Assembly: GCA_910574455.1 (NCBI GenBank)
Contig: CAJSYZ010000006.1
Location: forward strand, 2,532,156 to 2,596,155
Source of the DNA: Trichaptum fuscoviolaceum
Lineage: Eukaryota > Basidiomycota > Agaricomycetes > Hymenochaetales > Trichaptaceae
Length of the DNA: 64,000 bases
Direction of reading: 5' to 3'
The notes under the pieces are model-generated. The model ran no database searches, was not told where the DNA came from, and was given only the letters and a program-made list of their open reading frames with translations. Shown piece by piece: positions 32,573-43,743 of this stretch (position 1 is the first letter of the stretch; the number at the start of each line of letters is the position of its first letter). The translations under genes and the position numbers were made by a program.

Positions 32573-34630
32573 TCATTTAAAGGCTAAACCCTTCTCTAAG
32601 CCCTCAAAAACTGCTTTCAATCCCCAGGCTCCAGGATCCGGTGGTAGATCCTTTCCTAAATCAGTATCGAAACCAATGTAGACGGCTCGTCCAAGCCTGG
32701 GTGTCATATTCCTTGTGCTCTCGGCACCCTTCACGGCTTCCTCCACCGCAATTGCAAACGAATGACCAGAGTCGAGGGCGACGCAGAACGGGTTAAGAGC
32801 ATCGACGAGCGTGCGGTCACCTGGGCGTGCTGGAGTGTACGACGAGAGTGCCTGAAGGGCGTGAAGTGGTGCTGAGGCTGGTGTTGATAACGAGGATAGT
32901 GCCGTCGAGAGAGCTGTAAAATAAAGTCCGAATACTACGCGATCTGTCAGTAATACTAGACAAGAATGAGCAGAGAGGTAGTATGACTCACTCGCTCCAC
33001 TTGTTCCGCCCATACTATCTACCAAGAGATCTGCTAGCCTTGCGGTGAGCTGAGCAAGGTTTTGTCCATCTAATTGGCACGCATCCATTGCCTTCAATAC
33101 AGCTCAAATAACATTATCAGTCCATAATACCATCGACTATAGTCTTTCTTTTTACCTTTTGCACCACTGGTGAACGTCTCTCCACAGTCACCATCCCCCA
33201 ACACTGTGTCAAAGCGCGTGAGATCATGCTCAACATCCATCACCGCAGCACAGGCCTCGCGAATCGCCTTCTGAACCTGCTCTTCAGAAATCCCTAAATC
33301 GTTCCAAATACTGGATGAGTTCTGTGTACCCGCAAAAGACGGCGCTAATGGGGGAATGCTGTGAACAGAAAGAAGAGCTTCGGTTTCTTCAGCTTCCCTT
33401 CCCATGTCCCTATGAGTTCCGAGTTCAGGCCAGTGAGTCCTGACGCCAGCCCAAGCAGAAGCATCTGTGGGCGCGTCGATGAGGGACATAATACCTTCGA
33501 CTGTTTTCAGAGCCGGTGCAATCGACCGAGTGGATAGCCGGCTGCAGATCGCAGAGACGTCCAAAAGAGAGATAGAGAAGCCAGGTGCGTTCAATGAAGT
33601 CATGTAGGATGCACTAAGGATGCGCACAGGGTGAATATCTCTAATAACTACGAGAATGTTCCTTTAGTACATATGGAGAGATTATGAGAAAAATGCTTAC
33701 CTAGCTGCGAGAGCACTTCATCGACGACGGCGCCCATTTCAAGGATGGACATACCACCTAGATTATTCACGTACAGAACAACATTACTTCCAGAACCAAG
33801 GGAAGCTTCTGGGCCAGTCGTGACAGAATCCCAGATTTGAGCTAGCATCTCTCCGATCAGATTCTCCGGGCTCTTCGATTTCATTCGGCGCACGCCTGGC
33901 TCATTATGCAGACCCAGTCCAAGCTCGCATTCGTCATGTCTCATTACCTCTGCACCAACCTGTCGACCAGGAACATGGCAATGTTCTAAACCGACGCCTA
34001 CGCTCCACAAACAGTTCACCACAGCATCTCCAAACAGCTTCAGCTCTTTGAGAGATCTACTAGCCTCCGCAGCAGCGCCAAGGATCTTGCACACCAGGAT
34101 ATTCCCGGCTAGACCACGTGCACCCACGAGCGATGGTTTTGAAATTAGAGATACATCATCGGCAACCACGATGCTCTCGATTGATACGCCTGGGATCTCT
34201 GCCTTTGCACGTTCAGTAGCTAGACCGAAGTTGAGACGATCCCCGGTGTAGTTGTTGATGATCAGCAGGACGTCGTTCGTCTTCTGCACAGCGATAGCAA
34301 GCTTGATGCAGGTCAGGATCTGTGAAGCGGATGGGCTAGCGAAGATTTCTCCTGAGACGCATGCGGAGAGGAGTCCTCGACCAGTATAGCCCGCATGTGC
34401 TGGTTCATGTCCTGCTCCTCCACCAGAAATGACTGCAACGCAGACATTCCCTGAGCGCTCTGAGTTATACACAGTCTTAGAAGTTGCGTGCCTTAAGAAT
34501 TCGTGAGATTAGTCTCTAATTTGTGCCATTTCTGAACGTACAGACGAAGTACCGGATTTAAGGCAACCGCTCCTCTCAGGGATTTCACGACCAGACCATC
34601 CGGATTTCTGAATACGTGTTTATCAGACAT
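32573..34630 (-). CDS. DAK1: Dihydroxyacetone kinase (DAK)
   Basis: Five exons (34630-34542, 34491-33701, 33647-33156, 33102-32992, 32934-32573; introns 50-57 bp) close in phase to 614 residues, the usual length of single-chain ATP-dependent fungal DAKs. The DhaK part shows ISGGGAGHEPAHAGYTGRGL (substrate pocket) and LLIINNYTGDRLNFG. It also has EHCHVPGR, whose His forms the covalent link with dihydroxyacetone, and YVNNLGGMS. The DhaL (ATP) part shows LTRFDTVLGDGDCGETFTSG, with the metal-binding Asp residues, then LVDSMGGTSGAIFGLYFTAL and RPGDRTLVDAL. The enzyme phosphorylates dihydroxyacetone to DHAP in the cytosol, detoxifying it and feeding glycolysis. The start MSDKHVFRNPDG matches the family N-terminus. 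The symbol is by family only. No defect seen. Confidence 0.93.
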
Positions 34631-35346
34631 GGTGATAAGCTAGAGACAAGAGCTATTCAGCCCGTCTCAGTATCACCCCTTTCTCATGGAGCGCCCATCG
34701 TGGTCGATGTATATGAGCGAGTTCACAGGTCAGGTGGTAATGCCTATTCAAAGGTCATGAGCTATAAAAAGACGATTCATTGGACAAGTTTAAACATTTT
34801 GAGGTCACGCACTCACACATATTTAGAGCTAGAAGAACTTTCAATAGATTGAAACTGATGATAGGCTAACATGGTATATGTAGGTAGCCTGGAGCTGGAA
34901 AAAATGAAGCTTAACTCCTGGTTTTCCAACCACGCATGATCGCTGTGCCAAAGGTAAAAAGGAGGAAGTGAGAGGTAGGATTCATGAGGATGTGTGTTGA
35001 CGAAGGGCTGCAAGATCTTGAGGATTCGGGCCTCACTGTTGGACGTGGTCAGAGCGAAAGTGAAAAGGCGACCCTTGTCTCCGTGACCATCACACCATGA
35101 CTTAGTAGTAAGTACTAGTCACGCTTACTAAATTACTTAGTAAGCAGCCCGCTTCAACTGCCAGTGCCAGTGACTTCCCGGGTTACCCCGCTAGATGGCT
35201 TTGCTCTATAGCCTGAGTCCCTGACGGGAGGATAGATTTTTTTTATTACTGATAAGCTAACAAAAATATGAAATAGGAATCTGCGCATTTTCTTCGGACC
35301 GTTTAAGAATACATAGTAATGGTCTATGTTTACTTGATGAAGACAA
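34631..35346. other. Intergenic region with a small word-repeat patch
   Basis: Upstream region of the DAK gene. 35100-35170 holds agtaagtactagtcacgc-type runs and ccagtgccagtgac, the same word repeats as at 3.9-4.5 kb. No gene seen. Confidence 0.35.
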
Positions 35347-37150
35347 TCAACCAAAATTCGAAGGAAACAAGCATGAATGAACATTGGGATAATTGCGAAT
35401 AAGCTTCTTCGCATCTACACTGGACCAATGCGGACAGCCCTCATCTGTAAGGAACAACAGGAAGTCACTGTGTACCATCGCCTCCATCTCGTGGTATTTC
35501 TGAGAAATAGTCTCCACTACGTTGAGGGCTTTTTGAACCTCGCTGCTACCGGGTCGGTGACGAAGCAGTGCCTCAAGTAGATCGTACATCATCGGGACTT
35601 CCATACCTTCACACATCATGTACCAAGTGACGCCCTGGGAATGTAACGAGTAGCACGCAATTTTTTTGTTCCGGCTATTAACGTCCGGGAGCGAAAACTC
35701 CGGAAACCTACTTGCAAGGTTTTGAAGACGAAAGGCTTCAATCTTGGGAGGTGTCTCTCGGAAGTCCAACAGCAGTGAGATCTGCTCTGTTGGTAGTGTC
35801 GGTAACCTTCTACGTGCTTCAAGGCAGATAGAAGACATGTTCTTCGCAATCGTTGCCTTGCTGAGCTCGAATAGAAATGTAGGATCGCGTGATCCCAGAG
35901 TTATAAGAACTGAATTTTAATTAGATCCTTTCGAATTTAGCGAGATAAACCGTGTACTTACTTTCCGGGTGGTCGTATCGTTTACATTTCCCTTTATGAT
36001 CTCCTTCCTTCCAAGCTTTCTTCTGACAGTAGGGAGAGCAGTAATACACGTAAAGGCATGTCGCACATCTGAGCATATTCTTCCGTAGCTCCTCATTGGA
36101 GCACTCGGACTTGCGGTATAAAAATAGCAGTTAGACTCGAAAGGGGCTGAAATTCCTTGCACTCACATTACCACACTTAACCGTTTGACTTCGTCTGCGA
36201 ACAGAAAATAATCCTGCGACCATGCACCGCTCAGCAATGAGCACAAAAAGGTTGTTCCATTTTTCCTTCAGAGGGCCGGACTGGAGAGCCCGTCTGACTC
36301 TGGCAGCGCTGCGCCTGCTGCTAATGGAAGCGACGGGTGTGATCACCGAGTAGAATGAGAGGTATTGGGGAAGTAGTTTTCCAATAAAGAGCTCAATATA
36401 ACTGATCTCCAGCCCTGTGAGATCTGACTTAGCCCTCTTGTACTTCTTCACATAGTCATTTGCTTTCAATAGCATAGACAGAAGTCCGCTCTGCACGGCC
36501 TCGGAGATCCAGGGAACGCCATTCGAGGATGTGCATATCAGATGCAAGAATCTTAGACAGCCATTGAACGCGAGGTTCCGCATGTGTTCGTCAGATGCAT
36601 CGGTAGGATTGATCCCCAGCAGTTTCCGTGACAGCTTGACTATTACGGAGCTAATCCCGCCTTGTAGAAGAGCCTTTCCTGCCGTGGGGAGGCTGAAGAA
36701 GAAGGTGATCGTAATTACCAGAATGTGCGCCTTTACCAACTGGCTGGCCAAAACATCCCATTCCTGAATGCGATTCATGACAGCAATAGCAAGCTCGTCC
36801 ACTTGTACCATCGACCATTTCTTCAGCAGTTCATCGATTTTTACTTGATGCTAATGATGGAGATCAGAAGTAGAAACGAAATACTGTAGATATTAAGGAA
36901 GACTCACGTTATTAATAAAGTTGGATAGTGAAGGTACGAACAAATCGTTGATCGTCTCCAGTAGCTGGTCACAGGCCTCGTCAACGGAGTGGGTGTACTC
37001 CATTAGGGATGTATCAAGGAGTAGGAGAAGAAGGAGGCACGCAGGCTTGCTCCCAGCTTTATATCCTTTGAGGAGGCCACAAGTCTTTGTCACCGTCAGC
37101 TTTGACCACCAACCACCATACTCGCCACCCTCCACATTACCACTGTGCAT
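35347..37150 (-). CDS. MYND zinc-finger protein 1 (divergent member of the local family)
   Basis: Exons 37150-36908, 36850-36167, 36109-35962 and 35909-35347 close in phase to 545 residues. The MYND finger (about residues 305-355) reads KCGN | SEC, then LRCATC, YVYYCSPYCQKKAW and GDHKGKC, giving the Cys/His set for two zinc ions. An intron falls between the first two cysteines. The body before it is helical and leucine-rich (residues 1-300). The part after it (FELSKATIAKNMSSICLEAR onward) lacks the FDPDGTRL and ENRW motifs of the other copies here. MYND fingers generally bind proline-rich peptides, and in fungi many such proteins are uncharacterised; no SET methyltransferase domain is seen. 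The start at 37150 is the first ATG of the exon; an upstream exon is possible because the other members begin with a short separate exon. Confidence 0.75.
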
Positions 37151-37385
37151 ACGTGGTAACCTTTATGAAAGGTAAGCAGTCATGTGTAAGAAAAGAATGT
37201 ATATGATGGGGCTACAAATCGATGAGATGGGGATGCTTCCCCTACATGCACTGACATAAGAAAGGAAAAGATTAAATGAGAAAAAAGGTCAGTAACATTA
37301 ACAATGCCTTTACAATTTGATTACATCTAGAAATTATTTAGACAGGTAACGTGTACAGTAAGTGTAGGAGTTACTCACAAATCGC

Positions 37386-39599
37386 TCATCGTATATCCGC
37401 GATAGTCTTGTATAATACCTCGATAATTTCAAAAATATCCAACTGCTCCTCGTCCCGTCCATTAATCGTTAAGTGGCAGATCCATCTATTTTCTTTACTC
37501 CTCAAGAGCTCCAATAGTCGAAGAATCTCGTCGTATATGTCCGGCAGGCTTTCGAGGCGCGTCCCGTCGGCATGGCAAACGACGGACCTAAAGTGCTCGA
37601 TTTTCTGAAAAGGACGGATGTAGGTTTCTTCTTCGAGTAAAGTGCCAGTGAGAAAAGAAGTCGGTTTCTTTCCCCTGAAGCATTGAATCATTATCAAGTC
37701 TGATGGTAGCTTCATTTGCCTTCTTTTGCGATGCGTGTTTATAATCGTTTCATTCAGGTACTGCGACCACTTCGTACCCTCAATCGGAACACCCTGAATT
37801 GTGACACTCGGCGAGAGTGATGGCCGGAGGTACTCAACAACGTAGAACATATCGTCAGGTGAGACGGCTGGGAACTTCCCAAGTGAGTGTTCTTTGACAC
37901 TATTAATATGCCTCCTGACATCAGTCAGGGCCATGAGGAGAAGATGGGCTTTATCACGTTCATGTCTGTTATCTACGCTGCGTCAAAAAATGATTTTCGC
38001 AAGGGTTTGAAAAGCGTACGCTGGCTCATAGTCTCCAACTCATCCCCGAGAGGCTGACACCTCAATCTGTGAGCTTCTTTCCAGTGTACCGTTTGGCATT
38101 CGGTGGAGCAGTAAAGGGCGGTCATGCATCTCTTGCATTTCTTGAAGTTGCGAAATAATTCACTCTTTTCGCAGTTGACCTTAAAAAGATTTCAGTCATG
38201 TGAAATTAGGGTAATGGCGTGTGGATTACTTACATTATGACAAGCTCCCTTCAAGGGTCTATGGTTCGCTTCCACGCGGCTTACTTTCTTCATCACACAT
38301 CGTTCAAGTAGTAACCGCTCAAAGCGTAACCATTCGTCTCCAAACACACCTCTCCAAAGCATCGAAAGTCTCTCGTCTTTGACCAAAGGACGTAGCGCAG
38401 TGACTACGACTTGGACGAAGGAGCCATACAAAAGGAATTCGGGAAGGAAGTGGCTGAAAAGTGGTCCCACTCTCTTCACTAGGCTTTCGAAGATTTTCAA
38501 ATCCCGCTTCTCCTCCACGAGTTCTGAGCTGACTGCGAGGATGACGTCGAAAAGTCCGAGACGAACGATTGCCATCGCCAACGGCAAGTTGCGATATCCA
38601 GTTATCTCCTTATAGAAACCTAGACTGCAAAGGATTGTGTGCAGCGCAATGCCACAAAAGTTGCTGTCATCGCAATAAGCAGGTGATGTCAAAGCAGCCG
38701 CGACCTTTGACAAAGTCTTGGGAATCACCGCAAGTGTCTTCACGGTCTCTAGAGCTGAACGCCTAGCCTTGATCGTACGGAAAGCTACACAGATCAAGAA
38801 TAGCATGTTCTCCATGCGATGGAGTGATTCCGATGTTATCTCCTTCTTCAAAAGAAACCTAAGCCTTCTCGCGAGAATGTCTAGGAGACTCGAGTCACCG
38901 CCTGTTGCTTCCACAAACTCGGATAGTTTCATATTTTCTATGTCATATCTGAGTAGCTTAGCAACTGTTTCTTCGTTACTCCAAGGCGGGCCAACTCGGT
39001 TGTCTTGCCTCATCAGCAATCTAGAGGTAACGTCTACGGTTCTCTTCCTAAAAGAACCGTGTATCGATCTGACCAGATTCGAGTTGATGTGTTTTGTAGC
39101 CGTGTGGAGAACGGCGGAGATTTGCCTCTCTAAACGATCATGGCTTGTGGAGGAGTCATCGAAGTCTGAGTCGAGAATGAAGTCCGCACAGTCGAGAACA
39201 TGAGCCCAGTTACTGGCAAGAGTACGTTGACAAGCGCAATTGTCGACGGCACTTGGTGGAGAGTGACTGAAGCCCATGAGTAAGTAGATTCCACGCAATG
39301 CCTGGTCCATAAGTTCCAATTTCTCCAGGGGAATCTCACGTTCGCATTGCGAGACAATGAGGTGCGAAATGAACAAATCGGTCGTTTTCGCATGCAGAAC
39401 GATCGGTATCTCCGAAAGATTATCGCATATGATTGACAGGTCAACGGAGGTGCCTTTGTACGCATTTTGAATTCCCTGTGGCCTTGCCATCAGTGCATAA
39501 ATCAGCTAGTTTGGGTGAGCAGCGTACTTTGCGCGGCTGTTTCAACAGCCTTCTTGTTAGTATTCTCGCATAATCAGGCGGAATTTTTGTGTATTCCAT
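37386..39599 (-). CDS. MYND zinc-finger protein 2
   Basis: Four exons (39599-39528, 39475-38234, 38179-38020, 37972-37386) close in phase to 686 residues. Exon 1 is exactly 24 codons, starts MEYTKIPPDYARIL and ends KQPRK. Exon 2 is a helical domain with the family blocks LLMRQDNRVGPPWSNEETV, LPLAMAIVRLGLFDV and FLLYGSFVQVVVTALRPLV. Exon 3 carries the MYND finger: CHN | VNC, KKCKRC, ALYCSTECQTVHW, AHRLRC. The last exon carries a C-terminal domain with QGVPIEGTKWSQYL, HADGTRLES, SKENRWICHL and QLDIFEIIEVL that I cannot name. No catalytic motif is recognised. It is the middle of three MYND genes in the same orientation, about 235 bp upstream of MYND 1's predicted start on the map and probably a tandem duplicate of MYND 3. 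All intron phases are clean, so it looks functional. Confidence 0.85.
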
Positions 39600-40704
39600 C
39601 TGTGACTGCAGGGTATGTTAGTTGTGAATTCAGGAGAAACTATAGAGCTTACAGTAGGAGAATAAGAGAAAAAGGCCCGGGTGAGGTAGAAAAGACACTC
39701 GGAGATGATAACGGCGGTTGTCTCAGGCATTTTTTCAAATTGATTCAGCCAAAATAGTGCCACTGGCTCAGTCATGATGATGACGCGAAACTTCGCCGGG
39801 TGAAGTTTCTCCCGGCTTTGGCACTCAAATCCATCAACTTGTTCCTCCCGCACGCCGTCGTTTGTCGTAGAAGAAAGTCTTCCACGACGGATCCTGTGGT
39901 TGAAAATTTAGGCTAGCAGTTTCTTGTGGGAGAAGTCGTTGTAAAGTCGTTGCTCAAGAGTGACTTATAGGTTGCAAAGGGGCAACGTGTCACCCCAGCA
40001 GCCACGGAAGACAATCTTTTAAACATTTTCAAGTACCAAGCGCGGAGAGGGTGGTGGATGGCTTGCAAGATTTTCGCGGTCTTCATCGTGTGCTGATACT
40101 ATCTTGAGGCTCGAAGTCGTCTGTGTTGTCATGGTCGATGATACAGAGACATGGCGCGGCTTGACGCGTGACGGCCCGTTCGCTTGCGCTACAAGTTCAG
40201 TTTGAAGTTGTGGTGCCGTTTCTTCGCCGGGATCCTTCCAGGATACAACAGAGTGCCTCCACGTCTAAGTCTCAATGCAAATTTATCCGAACGTTGAATC
40301 GATCATAGCAAGGGCTCTACAGGTCCAAGATGATAAACTGGAAGTTACGCAAATATCAAAGTATGTTTTATCTCTATGATTGCTCATTGGAGTCTGACTG
40401 TGAAGTCTTGGAGGCTAGTAGAAATAGGTGAGAACAAGTGACCAAGAATCGTCAGGCCTTGAGGGTTTCCCGGCCTTTCCGTACATTGTAAATCGTGGTA
40501 TATGCGAGTAAACGATGCGACAAGGAGATTCAAGTCAAAGCGTGCGTAGTACGGCCCGGTAACTCTTCGTGGACTTGCGGCTAACATTCGAACTTGATAA
40601 GTGATTCACCCACTTCATGCGGTGTCCACCGGGAAGAGGGAAGAGAGAAGAGAAAATGAGCACTGCCAGCTCGAACATGCGTTAAAAATACAAGTATTAC
40701 ACTT
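39600..40704. other. Intergenic region between MYND genes 2 and 3
   Basis: Contains promoter DNA for MYND 2 (just right of 39600) and downstream DNA for MYND 3. Open frames present are short and show no family motif. Confidence 0.4.
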
Positions 40705-42967
40705 TCATTCCCCTGAAATCTGAGTTTTGTGATCCCAATATCCGTTAACACGGTAATATATCTTGTTCGCGGCTTCAAAGATATCCATGTCGTCTACCCT
40801 TCCGGTTTCTTCGTCCTCGAGAAGGCAGGCCCAGCGGTTCTCCTTGCTCCTGTAGTATTCCACTTCCCGGAGAACACATTCGCTTGGATCGTAACGGCAT
40901 TCAAGGCGAGTCCCATCAGGGTCGAAAGCGACAGTTCTATAGTCATGTACGCTTCTGTCAATGGGAGACCAGGGGCGGTCATCTTCTAGAATTGACCCGT
41001 TGATTGTGAACAGTTCAGGCATCGGGTACTTCAGGCCGGCTTTCACAAAAATCAAGCTTAGCTTCTTCCCCGCTCGCTTCCTCTCCTCGATATCGTCAAG
41101 GGTGTGCTTGGGTATGTATCGCGACCACGGCACCCATTCGGGCCCTTCCATGGGAATCATCTCTATCTGAACATCCGGAAAGACCGGTGACTTGATGTAA
41201 TCGAGTATGTAGACGGCGACCTGAAACGATGCACCCGGATACTTCCTGGCAGCGCATTGGTTGATGCTATGCTGGTGTCTCTTGATGTCCTCGACAGCGA
41301 TCACAGAGATGAGCTGCTTGTCCTTCTCTTTTCTCTGGACTACTAGCGGTAAGTGATCGTGTAATAGCTGCTGAAAATCACCAGTGGCGTACTTTTCTTC
41401 CAATCCTCATGTCCACGCTCGGACGCAAGCCACGCACAATTTTGCTTATGCCCCTGTGCCCAGTGTGTTTTCTGGCACGCGACAGAGCAGTATTTCATCT
41501 TCTTACATCGGCCGCATTGCTTGAAGTTGTGGATGAAATCAGTCTTCCTGCAGGCATGCTACCATTGCTGTTAGTTAATCACCGAACGGAGGCCGTGGCC
41601 TGAGCGAGGTACTTACGCTGTCGCAATATACTTCCATCCTGTTGTTCCTTATTTCTCTCTCGCGGATCATCTTTTGCGTGTAGCGCTCAAGTAGAAGCTG
41701 TTCAAAGCGTTTCCATTCCTTTGCGAAGACTCCAGTCGACAGCACGTGAAGTTTGTTATCCTTGATCAAGGGACGCAACGCGGTGACTGTAACCTGCACA
41801 AAGGACCCATACAGCAGGTACGTGGGGAGGACACGGTCGAGAATTGGTCTGATACCACTGAAGAGTGAGCCGAAGCCGTTTTCACCAAGGCTTGACATGA
41901 ACGGATGGACCGCGAGGAGGACGTCGAAGAGCCCAGAGTTGACCATCAGTATTGCCAGTGACAGACTCTGATAGCCGTCGAATGTCGTGTAGAACCGCAG
42001 CCCACAGATCACTGCGCACGACGCGCGGATAGCAAACATATCGCCCTTCGAGGCAGACGTCATAGCTGCCGCAATCCGCGATATCGCCTTTCCGACCACC
42101 GCGAGGGAGGGAGGTGCAATCAGCGCCCAGCAGCACTGCTCTGAAGCAGTTCGCAATACGTCGATGAGCTGGAGCAATGCATCCATGTGCACAACAGTCT
42201 TCAAGTCCATCTTCTGCTTCGCGCATAGCTTAAGCCTCTCGATGAGGACGTCGATGATTTGGCCGGGATCCTCTCCGGCTGCTCGCAACACTTCTTGTAT
42301 GATACCCCGGTTCATTCTCCCTTCGAAGAGTGCTATGATCGTCTCCTCGTTGCTCCAGGGCGGCCCGACCCGATTGTCTTGCCTCATTAACAGCTGTGCG
42401 ACGACGCTGGCAGTCCTGTCCCGATCTCGAATTCGCTTGACGAAGGATTCGTTTCTCGTTGCGGTGTGAAAGACGGAGGAAAGCCTTTTCTCGAATTGTC
42501 CCTGTCCCAAGGCAGCTCCAGGTGTGGGATCGAAGTCTGCGTCTATGATGAATTCTGCGAAGCTGAGCAGCTTGGGCCATTTGTCGGACATCGCAGACTG
42601 ACATAGGTCTTCGATATCTGGTGCGGATGAGCGTAGATCAGAGTCCACAACGATACTGATTCCGCGCAAAGACTGATCTAGCAGTTGCAGTCTCTCTGGT
42701 TGAAGCTCATTTGCGTCCCGGGTTACATCTAGATGCGAAATGAGCATATCGATAGTCTCGGTATGCAGAGTGGCAGGTATTCTTGAGATGTTTTCACATA
42801 TTACTGAGATATCGGCAGCCGAGCCCTTTTGGGCATTCTGAATGAACTGCTTTGCCTTTAGCGTGTGCAGAGAGGAAAATTCAATAGCAACGCACCTTTC
42901 GCGGCTGAATCAGAAGCCTCCTCCGTAGACTGTCATCGTTACCAAATTGGCTTGTGCTATTGTCCAT
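40705..42967 (-). CDS. MYND zinc-finger protein 3
   Basis: Exons 42967-42896, 42846-41617, 41558-41393 and 41342-40705 close in phase to about 701 residues. The last acceptor could be at 41343 or 41340, both in phase. Exon 1 has 24 codons (MDNSTSQFGNDDSLR..., ending QPRK), as in MYND 2. Family blocks are LLMRQDNRVGPPWSNEETI, LSLAILMVNSGLFDV and LLYGSFVQVTVTALRPLI. The finger reads CDS | HAC, KQCGRC, MKYCSVACQKTHW, GHKQNC. The C-terminal domain has EMIPMEGPEWVPWSRYI, FDPDGTRLECR, SKENRWACLL and DIFEAANKI. The finger-splitting intron is at the same codon boundary as in the other copies. Function unknown; a protein-binding rather than enzymatic role is the family default for isolated MYND fingers. 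Confidence 0.85.
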
Positions 42968-43557
42968 TATGATGCGAGGAAGGGCCGTGTCCTTTCAAGC
43001 CGCGTCTTGTTGAGCTGCCAGTGTGATTGATTATATGCACTAACTTGCAAGAAGAAGGCGAGATGCTAACCTCTTGTAATATCCGCCTGAGCGCACTATA
43101 AATAGCAGAAGTAGGGGGATAGCAGAATCAAGTCTGAGTGTGAGAGTGAGAGGGAGCAGAACGCGAACGCGTCTGAAAGTTTGTTATAATCTTAAGCGTG
43201 ACAGAACAAATACCATGAGTTAATCACGTGGTGGTGACATAGCGTAGCACCAAGTGACCGTTCATGATGAACTGATTGAATACAAGCATTATATCGGAAG
43301 AGTAGTGTAAAATGCTAACCTCCGCCATTGTCTGAATGAGCATCAGCTCTCGTGTTTAATATCAACTGCAGAAGTAAGAAATTGTGAGAGATGTTTATGA
43401 GCGTAAGAGCAAGAGAGAGACCAACGCGACCACGGCTGAATATAGGCAGAAGTGTGACAGTAATACATAGTAACGTGGATCACGTGGTTGTGACTGAGCG
43501 CGTCATGCCAGTGTACAACACAAACTTCATGAGATTTGTACTGTCGCGCGACGGACC
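42968..43557. repeat. Diverged tandem duplication of a MYND gene promoter region
   Basis: Segments about 43060-43260 and 43310-43515 share gatgctaacctc near their start, a run of gag/gaga and aga words, tgacag and aatac-at blocks, and cacgtggt-gtgac near their end, in the same order. The first copy lies upstream of MYND 3; the second lies upstream of the side facing the relic at 43558-43743, suggesting promoter and gene were duplicated together. Confidence 0.4.
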
Positions 43558-43743
43558 CTACGACACCACACGTAGCCGACTGTCGTAGACCAACAGGTGT
43601 AAAGCCGTAGCTGTAACTCGGACAAGGGATGCATACAGCAAGAATTGAAGAAGAAACCGGCTGATGATGGGATTGAAGAGCCTTGACGCCTTTCGAAGAT
43701 GTTCCTCAGGTTCCTCAGGTTCTAGAGTTTTCACTAAAGGCAC
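43558..43743 (-). pseudogene. Relic of a MYND-family gene (end of helical domain)
   Basis: The minus strand reads FNPIISRFLLQFLLYASLVR followed by VTATALHLLVYDSRLRVVS. It lines up with the blocks SPILSRFLPTFLLYGSFVQV and VVAAALRPLVTDSRLRAL of the + strand MYND gene at 56.7 kb. Nothing before or after it keeps the family sequence, so only about 60 codons of a former copy remain. Confidence 0.7.
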
